Assembly: GCA_003988855.1 (NCBI GenBank)
Contig: QYAI01000055.1
Location: forward strand, 124,001 to 188,000
Length of the DNA: 64,000 nucleotides
From: Arachnopeziza araneosa
Lineage: Eukaryota; Ascomycota; Leotiomycetes; Helotiales; Arachnopezizaceae
Direction: 5' to 3'
In this document: in pieces, positions 46,599-57,436 of the stretch
How the letters are laid out: every line of letters starts with the position of its first letter
How positions within the stretch are numbered: position 1 is the stretch's first letter
The notes under the pieces: model-generated
Databases searched by the model: none
Seen by the model: the letters and a program-made list of their open reading frames with translations, nothing else
Told to the model about the DNA's origin: nothing
Translations under genes and position numbers: made by a program

Positions 46599-47386
46599 CT
46601 AACCCCATCGGTTCCGTTTACCAAAAATATCTATACACTCAGACCAGTCCTTCCAATCGGTCCTTGCTACCCACTTAACGACGTGTACCAATCCAATAAG
46701 AAGCGGAACTTCAATTAATGGCCCCACCGTTGCCGCAAGAGCTTGATCACTATCTGCACTGCAAAGAGCAACCGCTACCGCAGTAGCCAATTCGAAATTG
46801 TTACTTGCGGCTGTGAAGCTCTGAGTCGCAGAGAGTTTGTATCCAAATCCCACCTTCTATGTTACCAAGAGCGTCAAAAAGAAGATGATACCAAAATAAA
46901 CAATCAGAGGAGCCGCTACCCTGACTACGGAGACTATTTGGTGCACGACTTGATGTCCTCGGGAAACAAATAGGATGAGGGTAGTAAATAATAAGCCAAT
47001 AAGGGACCACGGAGCAGCGAGCTTTAGCTATCGCGTATCATACCACTCTGCACCCAATAGTCTGCGCAACGAAGAGCGCGTTAGAATCGCAGCCGCAAAT
47101 GAAATGCCGAGGATGATAGCAACAGATCTTGCAACAACAGAATATTCGATATCAAGGGTACCTTCCGCGCCAGATATGGCATAGCGAGGAAAATCAAGAG
47201 AGCAAGCAATCGATCCAACCAACCTAGAGATTTGAATGCAGAAGTCTTCCCTGCTCGGGAGGGGCCAAGGTATGGCTCTCTCTTTTCGACATCAGATGCT
47301 ATAATGGAATGTTCTATCATATCTGCTTCTCGTGAAGATCTGAAAACGTCCTCTGACGGAAAGGCGTGATTTTCTATAGTAGCCAT
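46599..47386 (-). pseudogene. ACR3 arsenite efflux permease pseudogene with internal deletion
   Basis: This is a broken copy of an ACR3-family arsenite transporter, a plasma-membrane efflux protein. The N-terminus is intact from the ATG at 47386 and runs through FKSLGWLDRLLALLIFLAM (first membrane segment). It then jumps, out of frame, to a far downstream part of the family: GTLDIEYSVVARSVAIILGI, LRRLLGAEWYD, APWSLIGLLFT, VVHQIVSVVRVAAPLIVYFG, GFGYKLSATQSFTAASNNFE and ATVGPLIEVPLLIGLVHVVK. At least one frameshift joins the parts, a TAG ends the WYDTR segment, and another TAG precedes KVGFGYKL. I estimate that well over 100 codons of the middle are missing. No intron signals are needed to explain the breaks. 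Confidence 0.85.
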
Positions 47387-47937
47387 TCCTAGCGAACGTG
47401 TAGTAACAAACTTGTAGAAGTGATAGGTAGTCAAAAATACATTTAGGCAATAGTACATTTATTGAGAGTATCCAAACTATTGAGCAGGTGTTGCAGTTCT
47501 TTAAAGCCAGTAAATAAATTCATGGACTTGGTTAGTGCAGCGCTCAGGTCAGAAGAACGTTTCTCGCCTCTGGTCGATGGATTCGCTTATAACTCTTAGC
47601 AGGGGCAATGATATTATTCTGCTTGAAATCTAGTTTTTCTCAACGTCACTTTTCACATTGAAGCTGGGCGAAAATTATCGGCTTCTATTGCGTCAGTGAC
47701 ATGACATGGTCCATTTATGCCGCCAGAAAGTTTGATCTGAACATCTACTGATATTTTCAATTTTTAAAGAGTGTATTTCAATTTCATTAGAATGAGAAAC
47801 AACCTCCAGTTGCTCATTTTCTCCACCTATTTCTCTCGATTTTATCTTTCATTTTTACTCTAATATCATCAAGCCTTCCATATGTACTTAAACCGCACCC
47901 CTGAACGCCTAGCTAAACATGATCATGATTCAATACA
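47387..47937. other. Intergenic region between the ACR3 relic and mph1
   Basis: AT-rich sequence between the start of the ACR3 relic and the 3' end of mph1. No gene is supported. Confidence 0.5.
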
Positions 47938-50900
47938 TCACTCGTCACTATCGCTCTCTTCTATGACTTTTCTTTTATCTTTCCTTCTTCGACCGGATAC
48001 CACAACATCGTCTGAATCAATGCCAACAGCTGTCTTGGAAAGTATTCTGGTCTCTGGAGTAGCCCCCGAGAGATATGGAAACTCGTCATTGTGGCTTGAT
48101 TCTATCAAATTTGTAGCTTGCGTACTGAATACGTTTCGCTTAGTCGATGGTGGAGTAGTCGATGAGCGAACGATAGTCTGGCTCGCGAATATTTGTGAGC
48201 TACCATCGGCAATAAAATCTTTCAGACTTCCGCTATCAGACTCGTCTTCAGATACTTCCTCACTATCTAGCAAGTCGTCGCCATCTCCTTCAGTGTCATC
48301 ACCGGATACTTCACGTTCGCTCCTCCCCACAGGCGTACGGTCATACTCATTATCGTCGCTCTCAATGTCAGAGATTACCAAATCCGCCGATTTCTTATTT
48401 GGCGCAGATTTTTTGGTCGCAGCAAGCTTCCTTGGATTAGGTTGAAGATCCTCGATACTAAATTCATCCACCAAGGTTGGTGGATTCAAGTAGCCTAATG
48501 AATATTCTTCATCGATGGAGTATGTATCAGATCGAGTACTGTCTGATATTGGGCGAGAAATGGCTGCGAAAAGCTTCACGCATCTTTTAGTATACTGGCC
48601 ATGGGCAATGGCTGCAACGGGGCGGAGTGAGCGTTGTGCAACTGTTTGAGCAGTCATATCTGGCATGCTGACTTCTTGCATATCGTTCCCTTCTACGTTT
48701 TGGTATCGTCGCTCTAGTTCTAATTCTTCCACCGAACTTAGCAAGACTGTGTCTTTCTCAGGAAGAGGTACGGGTTGAATCTCCTTAGCCTTCTTACTTT
48801 CAAATGTGATGCCAAAACTGGTGAGGGATTGTCCTTCTGTGGAAAGTTTCGATGCCTTCTTGAAACCAGTCTCTACTCCGTCTGGCATATGGAATTTTTT
48901 GGCAGGTTTTTTCCTTGGTTTCGCAGGTCTGCGTTTAGGCTCAGGAAGTGATGGACCTTGAGTATTTTCAACTGGAATCTCTATCATCCTCTTATCCACC
49001 TCTGGAATAATATCTCTAGGAATAATCCTAACAGAAAGATCATGCCTGAAGCTGAATCGCGAACCGGAGCTGATCATCTTTTGCATTTGTTCGTAGTTAT
49101 CTTTGGCTTTTGCAAAGGAATCCTCTTCTTTGCCACGCATCAGCAGTAGAACAATGTTCCCTGCTCGTTTTCTACCAGTTCGTCCCATTCTCTGTAACAT
49201 ACGAATGGGAGACGCGGAAGCGTCGTAGCAAACTATCAAATCGACTTGTCCAATATCCAACCCTTCTTCTCCAATAGATGTTGCAACTATGACATTGACC
49301 TTTCCAGCTTTGAATTTTTGGATAGTCTCGAGTTGCTTTGCTTGGTTCATGCCTTCTGATCGTTTCGAGTCCGCTTGACCAACAAATACAGAAGCTCTGA
49401 TCAGTGGCCCATGCTTGTTCAAGACACGAGCGATTTCCTCGGCACTGTCTCTGAATTCTGCAAATACTATTACTCTTGTGGCAGAAGGGGGTGCATCTTC
49501 TCCATGCCTCCCTTCGCCAGCATCGAGAAAATGGTTTAGGATTGAGTCGCATAGATATGTAAGCTTTGGATGGCCAATAAAATCTTCCTCATTGATCCAA
49601 GCTTGTACCATACTCATCATCTTCTTAAAATCAGGGCTATCCACAATCTGGCTCCTGTATTTCCCGGGCTTATTAGTGTCTTCCACACCCTGCCGAAAGT
49701 CTTTAATGGAGGAATAGAACGGCCCTATGCCGTGAAAATTGAGTAGCTTAATAGTATGTGCAACACTGGCAAGAATTGAGAACAAGCCATTTACCATTCC
49801 TTTGAGCCCAGGATTTGCTCTGCGGCCCGCGTCAGAGCCCATCCAGCTTCTCCTTGCTTGCATCAAGCCCCATGGGGTGAGGGCCATCGGATCACGATTC
49901 CAATAAGCGCTCTGAGAACATAGTAGGTTTACAAGTGGTTGAAGGGCCTTTGCGAAGAGTTCTTTAACCATGATTATCTCGTCCGACGGGTCGAGAAGAA
50001 CCTGGTCAATATCCCGTCGGTGAACAAATTGTTGAATGTCCATCGATTCTTCAGTTCGAATCTCAACTTTGGATATCTCTAGATTATCAATCACCTCCTG
50101 TACTGCTTCTACACTGGCACCGGGAGTGGCAGTTAGAGCAAGAATTCGAAAACTCTTGTTAAATCGCCGGAGAAACTTCACAACTGATACATATGCATAA
50201 TTACCGGTAGCTCGATGTGCTTCGTCAACCACGAGAAGAACAATCTTTTTTGGATCGGCTATTCCACTCGCCAGGTCATTCTGTAAAGTTTGTGGTGTCA
50301 TGAAGAAAACCCTTTTTTCTGCCCATTCCTCAGCTCTCAGTGCAGGAGCTTGCTCTCCAGTCAACATGGTCGTCTGAGATTTCGGTATGCCAACAATATT
50401 GAAACATGCATCAACTTGCTGAGCTACGAGCGGTTTCGTAGGAGCAACAAACACAATCTGGGAGCTTTTCGTCCATCGAAAGAAGTTTAACATTATTGTT
50501 GCGGCGATGAATGTTTTCCCAAGACCTGTCGGGAGAGCTACAAGGAGATTGTTAAACAAGCCATTCCTGACAATACTATATTGGTAATCGCGAACAGCGC
50601 CCAAGTTTGTTGGGAAGATCCAAGTCTGCAGAGCATCATTGTCCAGAGCATGGTGCGTTGGAGCCTCAGGAGGTTTATCCTGTTTGTAATTAAGAGTTTT
50701 TTTGGTTTGTGTTGCAGGCACTTCATCCTGGGCAAGACTACCATATAATGTTATTTGTCGTAGGCCTCGTGTGGGAGCTACTAAAGACTGTTGTGGAGCT
50801 TGATCTGCTTGTGTCTCTGGAAGCGAAGATGAGCAGATTCTTATAGTATCTTTGGTCGGATACACTTTTTCTGCTGATGATAACGCATCAGACGGAAGAT

Positions 50901-51390
50901 CTTCTAGGTCCAAGTCCAGGTCAAAGTCGTTATCTAGGAGAGGAGGGGGATTGTTTCGTTGCTGAAATATGCCCATTTGAGAAGCTGGAAGTTGAACAGG
51001 CGCTGAACGTGGCTTAAGAGCTTCTGACCTTGGATTCTTGTATATAGGGCCTCTCATCCTGTAAGGGCTCGAGTTTAACAATGCCTCCGCTTGAGTAGCT
51101 CCAATGATCCTCGCTGGCGATACTGCCTGTGCAGTTACGTGTATCTTGTATTTCAGTTTCTTCGTTTTGTGGATTTCCTCCTCGCCTCCACCCCCACTAG
51201 CAGATGCTTCATTATCTATGGCGACATGAGATCTGCGTCGGTGTTTATTTGACTGCCTATTATCCTCTTCACTAATTCTTGGGCGTTTCGCTGGTCGGGG
51301 AGGGAGGTGGGAAGGAAGGGTTTGAGAAGCCTGGCTGAAAGCTTGAATTAAATCTTCATCCGCAATATCGCCATAGTCCTCCTCGTCCAT
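47938..51390 (-). CDS. mph1: ATP-dependent DNA helicase Mph1 (FANCM family)
   Basis: 3'-5' DNA helicase that dissociates D-loops and remodels stalled forks in recombination and repair. Single exon of 1150 residues. The ATG at 51390 gives the typical acidic start DEEDYGDIADEDLIQAF; the frame upstream has only a TTG. Helicase motifs in order are the Q-like region FPTNLGAVRDYQYSIVRNGL, Walker A ALPTGLGKT (about residues 283-291), VFVAPTKPLVAQQ, DEAH in LLVVDEAHRATGNYAY (about 388), LALTATPG, VNVIVATSIGEEGLDIG and RMGRTGRKRAGNIVLL. The 300-residue C-terminal part is polar and acidic, ending in ESDSDE. It is tandem with prp16. Confidence 0.96.
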   Translation of the reverse strand: MDEEDYGDIADEDLIQAFSQASQTLPSHLPPRPAKRPRISEEDNRQSNKHRRRSHVAIDNEASASGGGGEEEIHKTKKLKYKIHVTAQAVSPARIIGATQAEALLNSSPYRMRGPIYKNPRSEALKPRSAPVQLPASQMGIFQQRNNPPPLLDNDFDLDLDLEDLPSDALSSAEKVYPTKDTIRICSSSLPETQADQAPQQSLVAPTRGLRQITLYGSLAQDEVPATQTKKTLNYKQDKPPEAPTHHALDNDALQTWIFPTNLGAVRDYQYSIVRNGLFNNLLVALPTGLGKTFIAATIMLNFFRWTKSSQIVFVAPTKPLVAQQVDACFNIVGIPKSQTTMLTGEQAPALRAEEWAEKRVFFMTPQTLQNDLASGIADPKKIVLLVVDEAHRATGNYAYVSVVKFLRRFNKSFRILALTATPGASVEAVQEVIDNLEISKVEIRTEESMDIQQFVHRRDIDQVLLDPSDEIIMVKELFAKALQPLVNLLCSQSAYWNRDPMALTPWGLMQARRSWMGSDAGRRANPGLKGMVNGLFSILASVAHTIKLLNFHGIGPFYSSIKDFRQGVEDTNKPGKYRSQIVDSPDFKKMMSMVQAWINEEDFIGHPKLTYLCDSILNHFLDAGEGRHGEDAPPSATRVIVFAEFRDSAEEIARVLNKHGPLIRASVFVGQADSKRSEGMNQAKQLETIQKFKAGKVNVIVATSIGEEGLDIGQVDLIVCYDASASPIRMLQRMGRTGRKRAGNIVLLLMRGKEEDSFAKAKDNYEQMQKMISSGSRFSFRHDLSVRIIPRDIIPEVDKRMIEIPVENTQGPSLPEPKRRPAKPRKKPAKKFHMPDGVETGFKKASKLSTEGQSLTSFGITFESKKAKEIQPVPLPEKDTVLLSSVEELELERRYQNVEGNDMQEVSMPDMTAQTVAQRSLRPVAAIAHGQYTKRCVKLFAAISRPISDSTRSDTYSIDEEYSLGYLNPPTLVDEFSIEDLQPNPRKLAATKKSAPNKKSADLVISDIESDDNEYDRTPVGRSEREVSGDDTEGDGDDLLDSEEVSEDESDSGSLKDFIADGSSQIFASQTIVRSSTTPPSTKRNVFSTQATNLIESSHNDEFPYLSGATPETRILSKTAVGIDSDDVVVSGRRRKDKRKVIEESDSDE

Positions 51391-51812
51391 GGTCGAAAGA
51401 GTGGGATTGCAATTTGCATTCTTATCAGTGATAGTTAAGTTGTCGCGTTGCAAATTTGGGGAGACGCGTTGCGCTCACGCTTGCCGATTCGTGATTCGTC
51501 ATCACGTGTGCCACTCTTTTCCGAATGAGAAAGAGTGCAGAACACAGATTTTCGAATTTGAATATTGTCAAGAGCATTACGTCGTTGGAAAATCCAAGGA
51601 ACTGTTGCAATATTCCGCATACGGCTTGCCCTATCTGGTTGGATAAGAGATCGTATATCCCCCTTTCCAACCAGAGATATAAGAAAGTAGGTTGGTATAT
51701 TTTTCAATTCAATTAACAGCTTTTGCGTGACTGACATTGTCTGGTATGTTACGACGCTGGAACGAGAAATATTTGATTGACGAGCTTTACTTCCATCTAT
51801 CAGATCACAAAA
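51391..51812. other. Short intergenic region between prp16 and mph1
   Basis: About 420 bases that must hold the mph1 promoter and the prp16 3' flank. An open frame covers part of it on the minus strand but has no domains. Confidence 0.5.
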
Positions 51813-54797
51813 TTAAAATCCACGCCCCGACCGCTTTACTAGAGGCTTTCTGACTGCGCCATGAGTTGCCACCTTCTTAACCATTGTTGTGACAGGTTTC
51901 TTCACGGTCTTTAAGTTTTCTCTGTCGACTCTTTGTTGCTCTCTTAACTTATCCTCAGCCATTTTAGCCTCGATTTCCATCTTCCTGTTAAACTCAACTT
52001 CAGTAACTCTTTTTTCCCGAGCGGAATATCCTTTCTCTTTGACGGAGTAAAAGACGCCTCCAAGCTCAGCAAGCCAGTGAGGATCAACTGAGGTTACAGT
52101 TGACATGTATTCTTTTGATGTTAGAATAAGTTCGTGGTAAACAACATAATCTGGCAGATAACCAAGCCCATATAGTGCACTGGTTGGATGTAATTGGACC
52201 GTCACGCTCGTTCTCAGATTGATGTATTCCCCTATTCCTTTCACTTTGGCAGCCTGGTGATAGTATCCGGAACAGATACATTTTCGAATCACATCCCAGT
52301 CTGTACCACAGCTTACCATATTCATCCGTTGAATTTTGACGATATCCAAAAGCTGTTCCCGGATCTCTTTTGCTCGACGTAAAGACTTTGGATGCAAGAA
52401 ATGTCTAGTGCACCATCCATCAGAATATCCGTTTGTTTTCCATTGCGAGTAAACATGAAGGTATGTCAAATGATCCGATTCTGGTACAAAGAATTTCTCT
52501 CGAGCAGCATCAGATTCATCTTGCCTTTCCTTGGGCCTGTAAAAGACGTTCGGAACTGAAAGCATAGAAACAATCGTAAGCATCTCTTCACTACATCCAT
52601 ACTCTTCAGAGGTAATTAGGAGCTTAGCCAGTGACGGGTCCATGGGGAACGCTGTCATCTTTTTGCCAATTTCAGTAAGATCTCCAATATTGTCAAGCGC
52701 TCCTAATGCCCAGAGATCGAAGAGTGAGGTTGTGATTGTGTCCTGGGGTGGAGGATCCATGAAGTCGAAGTCGAGTAAGTCCTTCACTCCCAGAGACTTG
52801 AGAAGTAAAACCGTGTTGGCAAGATTGGTTCTCTGGATTTCAGGTATTGTTTGAATGTATAACTCATCTTTGAATGCAGCTTCCGTGAAAAGATGAAACG
52901 CCTTTCCAGGTCCAGTACGACCAGCACGACCAGCTCTCTGAGAAGCGTTTGCTTGCGAGATGGGTGTAATTTGGAGAGTGTCCATACCCATTCTCGGATT
53001 ATACACTTTGAGTTTTGAGTAACCCGCATCTACAACATACATAATGCCGTCGACAGTCAAACTGGTCTCGGCAATATTGGTTGCAACAATCACCTTTCTA
53101 ACACCAGGTGCTGCTTTGTCAAAGATCTTAGCTTGCAAGTCGGCTGGCATTTGACTATAAATGGGTAGAATGCTTAGTTTTGGCGGGTCATTGAGAGCAT
53201 TTAGTCGTTCCTGAACAAGCTCACAAGTGACTTCAATATCCTCTTGCCCTGTCATGAAAACCAAAATGTCGCCGGCTCCCATTGAGACGTGTATTGCGAG
53301 AACTTGTTGGACAGCTTGGTCAACATAGTCCTCGACAGGCGAACGATGAAACATGACGTCGACTGGAAAGGTTCTCCCAGGTATGAAAAACTCTGGCGCT
53401 CCACCATAGAAGTCAGAAAAGCGTTTCGAATTCATTGTGGCGGATGTCACAATCAGTTTGAGGTCTCTCCGACGTGCTAAAACCTTTTTAAACAGTCCCA
53501 TCAACACATCTGTATTCAAAGCTCTTTCGTGAGCCTCATCCATGATTACGCAGGAGTACCGATCAAGATCAGGTTCGTTTAACGATTCTCTCAGTAAAAC
53601 ACCATCAGTCATATATTTAATGACAGTTTCCTTGCTAGTACAGTCTTCAAATCGAATCGCATAACCGACAGTACTTCCTAGCTTGCACTCCATCTCTTCA
53701 CTGACACGTTTGGCAACACTCATAGCAGCTACTCGTCGAGGTTGAGTACATCCTATCATGCCGATCGTTCCATAACCATCTTCATAAAGAAATTGAGTAA
53801 GCTGGGTAGTCTTTCCTGACCCAGTTTCGCCGACCACAATTACCACTTGATTATCTCGAATAACTCTCAGCAAGTCTTCCCTAACGGCAAAAGCAGGAAG
53901 ATACTCTCTTTGTTCCTTGAGAGATTTACTCTGGCTGAAATTACTGGCGCCTTCATTTTTCTTCATGTGTTGACTAAATTTGCTGGTTCCTTGATCCTCC
54001 TCTCCGGGAATAGGCGCTGCGCTGTCTCCCTCATCTTCCTTGACTCCCATGAGATTCCCAAGCGCGGTTCCAGCCATATTTGTGGCTTCCTGTGCTTGTT
54101 TTTGTCTCTCTTTTTGCTGTCTTTTCTCCTTCACTACTTTGCTCCCTTTCCGACTGAACACCGCCATGTCGCTCTGGAAATCGCGGACAGCAGGTACTGG
54201 TTCTATCTGTTTTGAAAAAACAGTTCTCCCATCCAAAAATGGAGGTTTCAGGTCGTGAACCAGTAGATGCACTCTTGTCGCCTCCTCATCATCTTCAAAA
54301 TCATCTCCAAAATCTCTTCGCTGAGCGACTCCGGATGTGAGCATACGGTTTGTCTCCCACGCATTGACATCTTTCTGTTTCTGAGTTGCTCGCACACTCA
54401 TACGTTTTCCTGTCTTTTTCTCCACCAAAGCTGCCTCCCTCTGCTGTTCTGCCCAGGAGTTGTCATAGGAGCCAAAAGGGTTGTGGGAGTCATCTCCGAA
54501 AGTGTGTCCAAATTCGTCACCCGCGTACCAGTCTCTATCTAGAGCATTCGAATCTTCTTCAGTTACAAAAGGCTCAGGCCCATCGAATTCTTGCTGTCGC
54601 GGGGTTGAAGGGTACGTCGATTGTGACCGAGGAGTGGCTGCTCGGGATTCATTTGGGACTCGGCTCTGAGACCTCGAAACTAAGTTAGCATTTCGATTTG
54701 CCGGTTTCCCGGGCACAACAAATCTATCATCTGATCGAAGGGGGTTGAAATCCAGTTTTCGTCGCTTTGAGCTTGCTTCCCCATCTTCTCTGGCCAT
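51813..54797 (-). CDS. prp16: Pre-mRNA splicing ATP-dependent RNA helicase Prp16
   Basis: DEAH-box ATPase that remodels the spliceosome after the first transesterification step, in the nucleus. Single exon of 994 residues starting at the ATG at 54797. The N-terminal 300 residues are polar, with RDWYAGDEFGHTFGDDSHNP and WETNRMLTSGV typical of Prp16. Helicase motifs are Walker A VVGETGSGKTTQL (about residues 322-330), GCTQPRRVAAMSVA, DEAH in VIMDEAHERALNTD (about 418), VTSATMN, VATNIAETSLTVDG and QRAGRAGRTGPG. The HA2/OB region follows (NVFYRPKERQDESD, YHELILTSKEYM). Related Prp2/Prp22/Prp43 lack this N-terminus. The gene diverges from pwp1. Confidence 0.95.
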   Translation of the reverse strand: MAREDGEASSKRRKLDFNPLRSDDRFVVPGKPANRNANLVSRSQSRVPNESRAATPRSQSTYPSTPRQQEFDGPEPFVTEEDSNALDRDWYAGDEFGHTFGDDSHNPFGSYDNSWAEQQREAALVEKKTGKRMSVRATQKQKDVNAWETNRMLTSGVAQRRDFGDDFEDDEEATRVHLLVHDLKPPFLDGRTVFSKQIEPVPAVRDFQSDMAVFSRKGSKVVKEKRQQKERQKQAQEATNMAGTALGNLMGVKEDEGDSAAPIPGEEDQGTSKFSQHMKKNEGASNFSQSKSLKEQREYLPAFAVREDLLRVIRDNQVVIVVGETGSGKTTQLTQFLYEDGYGTIGMIGCTQPRRVAAMSVAKRVSEEMECKLGSTVGYAIRFEDCTSKETVIKYMTDGVLLRESLNEPDLDRYSCVIMDEAHERALNTDVLMGLFKKVLARRRDLKLIVTSATMNSKRFSDFYGGAPEFFIPGRTFPVDVMFHRSPVEDYVDQAVQQVLAIHVSMGAGDILVFMTGQEDIEVTCELVQERLNALNDPPKLSILPIYSQMPADLQAKIFDKAAPGVRKVIVATNIAETSLTVDGIMYVVDAGYSKLKVYNPRMGMDTLQITPISQANASQRAGRAGRTGPGKAFHLFTEAAFKDELYIQTIPEIQRTNLANTVLLLKSLGVKDLLDFDFMDPPPQDTITTSLFDLWALGALDNIGDLTEIGKKMTAFPMDPSLAKLLITSEEYGCSEEMLTIVSMLSVPNVFYRPKERQDESDAAREKFFVPESDHLTYLHVYSQWKTNGYSDGWCTRHFLHPKSLRRAKEIREQLLDIVKIQRMNMVSCGTDWDVIRKCICSGYYHQAAKVKGIGEYINLRTSVTVQLHPTSALYGLGYLPDYVVYHELILTSKEYMSTVTSVDPHWLAELGGVFYSVKEKGYSAREKRVTEVEFNRKMEIEAKMAEDKLREQQRVDRENLKTVKKPVTTMVKKVATHGAVRKPLVKRSGRGF

Positions 54798-54995
54798 TGT
54801 TGGGTCTAACTTTGGACAGCGAGTGATGTTGATTTTTGCAGCTCAACATGAGACGCAGTGACGAATAGGTAAGCTTGTTGTTCAATTTGACGCTAAGATA
54901 ACGATAAGGCCGATTTTTCCCCTCACCAAAAAGTCTCAGGAAATTGTAGTTCAAGATTAGTTATTCATTTTGTAAAAGGAATATCAACAAACAAG
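54798..54995. promoter_or_regulatory. Compact bidirectional promoter of prp16 and pwp1
   Basis: Only 198 bases separate the two outward-facing ATGs. Both products act in RNA metabolism (splicing and ribosome assembly), so co-regulation is plausible. I did not recognise a specific motif. Confidence 0.6.
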
Positions 54996-56758
54996 ATGTC
55001 GATGATAACAGCCACTACATGGGTCCCTCGCGGATTTGCCGCTCCATTTCCAACCAAATATACCTTCGATGAAGAAGAGTTCCAACGCATCGCCAAACTA
55101 GCAAAGGGTCAATTAGATGAAGCCAACGAGGAATTGAAAGATGCGTATAAGAATGCGGCTACTGGAGATGCAGATATGAAAGACCAAGAAGAAGAAGAAG
55201 AAGAAGAAGATGATGATGATGAGGCTCCTCTTAAGAGTACCAAATCAAAAGCGTCAGCTTCCTAAACTCTGATTCAAAAACATAGCTCACAGTCACCAGT
55301 GATGAAGATGATGATCTTAAGGAATATGACCTGGAACACTACGACGACGATGCCGAAAAAGATGACGAGAACGCAGGTATGGGGATGGGCATGTTTGGAA
55401 ATGTCAAGTCCTTAGCCTATCACGATTCTAATGCAGATGACCCATATATCACCATGCAAGAAAATGAAAACGAAGACGATGATCGAGAAGAGCTTCAGAT
55501 ATTAGCAACAGACAATATGCTGCTAGCTGCAAAGATAGAAGACGAAGTAGTCCATCTTGAGATTTACGTTTACGAGGACGGAGAAGACAACTTGTATGTT
55601 CATCATGACATTATGCTTCCAGCCATCCCGCTCTGTGTGGAGTGGCTGGACTTCCCCGTTGGAAAAAAAGATACAACCATTGATTCGAGAGCGAATTTTG
55701 TGGCTGTAGGCACATTTGATCCTGATATTGAAATTTGGGACCTGGATACCATCGATTGCATGTATCCAAATGCTATTCTTGGACAGAGTGGTGAAGGAAA
55801 CAATCCAGCGACTGGAGAGGTTCAAAAGAAGAAGAAGAAGAAGAAGAAGACGAAGAAAGCCAATAATGAGTATCATGTGGATGCAGTGTTGTCACTTGCA
55901 GCCAACAGACACCACCGAAATCTTTTAGCGTCATCATCCGCAGACAAGACCGTGAAATTATGGGATCTGAACACCACCAAGTGTGCTAAATCCTATAATT
56001 ATCACACCGACAAAGTTTGCTCATTACAATGGCATCCCACGGAATCGACAATCTTGCTTAGTGGAAGTTATGATCGAACAGTTGTTGCTGCTGATATGAG
56101 AGCACCAGATGCGAAAGCCCCGACTTGGGGTGTAGAGAGTGATGTCGAAGCTGTCAAATGGGATCCCCACAATCCAAACTTCTTCTATATTTCGACAGAA
56201 AATGGGGTTATTCACCACCATGACGTGAGAAAAGCACCCTCTAGTCCAGTCGGAAGCAAACCTATCTGGATTCTACAAGCACATGATGAATCAGTCTCTT
56301 CTTTCGATGTTAATCCTATCATCCCGGGGTTTATGGCGACAGGATCTACCGACAGGCAAGTGAAGTTATGGAATATCCAAGCGTCGGGACCATCCATGGT
56401 AGTCTCGAGAGACTTGGATGTTGGCAAGGTCTTCTCGACGTCCTTTGCTCCTGATGAAGAAGTCGGTTTCAGACTCGCAGTTGCTGGAAATAAAGGCGTT
56501 GTTCAGATTTGGGTAAGGGTATTTCTTCTTCATTATTTTTATGCACTTACTGAGCGGCTATGGCAGGATACCTCTACAAATCCAGCCGTAAGACGTGCAT
56601 TTGCAGACAGGGTAAAGCCAGTTGTGGGAGAAATTAAGGAGGACAGGTTGGTAGGCCTTGAACAGGAAAGCAGTGAAGAATCAGAAGAGGACGAAGGTGG
56701 AGTTGAAACTGGGGACAAGAACGCAGGGGATGGGTGGGAATCGATGGATGAAGATTAA
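54996..56758 (+). CDS. pwp1: Periodic tryptophan protein 1 (ribosome biogenesis WD40 protein)
   Basis: Nucleolar WD40 protein needed for 60S ribosomal subunit maturation. The three exons are 54996-55236, 55293-56512 and 56567-56758, giving 550 residues. The first intron has donor GTACCA, branch point CCTAAAC and acceptor CACAG. The N-terminus ATTWVPRGFAAPFPTKYTFD and the block DLKEYDLEHYDDDAE are typical of Pwp1. WD repeats are clear at SADKTVKLWDLNTTKC, LLSGSYDRTVVAADMRAP and TGSTDRQVKLWNIQ. An acidic region lies near residues 60-75, and a run of lysines (encoded at about 55827-55855) may act as a nucleolar signal. The acidic C-terminus is also family-like. Confidence 0.95.
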
Positions 56759-57411
56759 GAAGAGATGCATTGCACGGAAAGAGTATTGTCCTGTCCGGCG
56801 AGGTTGCACCCGACCCCGAAGCAGCTTGGTACCACAAGGTGTTGGACAAAACATCCGACTATGCAATATTTCCATATATGTACTTGTTAAGACGGATATA
56901 CAGAATGGACGTTATTGGCAGAGAATCTGGAGATGGAAACGGGTTGATACAGAAGTGGGCCTCGAAATGAAGGGACTGGACGGTGAAGAGTATTAAGGAA
57001 GGCATAAAGCTTTGCTTCCCCACAGAACGGAGTATTCTCTCCTCAACTCCGGACGGTGGTTGTGTGATTTTCCTGCAGAGCACTGACGCCGCATTGAGGA
57101 TCGTGGAGTCGCCTCATGCAAAGCCTCAACGGCCAGGCTTGCAGTACATCAATCTCATGGATGATCTGCCGCGTGGAATGGTTCTGAGAGTCTAGAAGGC
57201 AGGTTAAAAGGGAATAATTCCTGTAGCTTACTTCCAGTTCATCTCATGATTTGGGAGGTCTCCGTAAGCTGCCAACCGTATTATGCCAACAAAGAATGGA
57301 ACCCTGGTCATGCAGTCGTCCTTGATTCTTTCCACCCAATGACGGTAAGGAGACTCTGTGATGTGTTTGTGCTTCGCTGTACTCGCCCGACGGAGCATCA
57401 GGTGCTGTGCG

Positions 57412-57436
57412 GCTTGCTTGCTTGCTTGCTTGCTTG
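57412..57436 (+). repeat. Tetranucleotide repeat (GCTT)6
   Basis: Six tandem copies of GCTT followed by GCCAG. It gives artificial Leu/Ala/Cys-rich frames on this strand. Confidence 0.85.

Noticed and set aside
47882..48445. 187-codon plus-strand frame antisense to the mph1 3' end
   Set aside because: The Ser/Leu-rich protein is the reverse reading of the acidic, Ser-rich Mph1 tail; no independent evidence of a gene.
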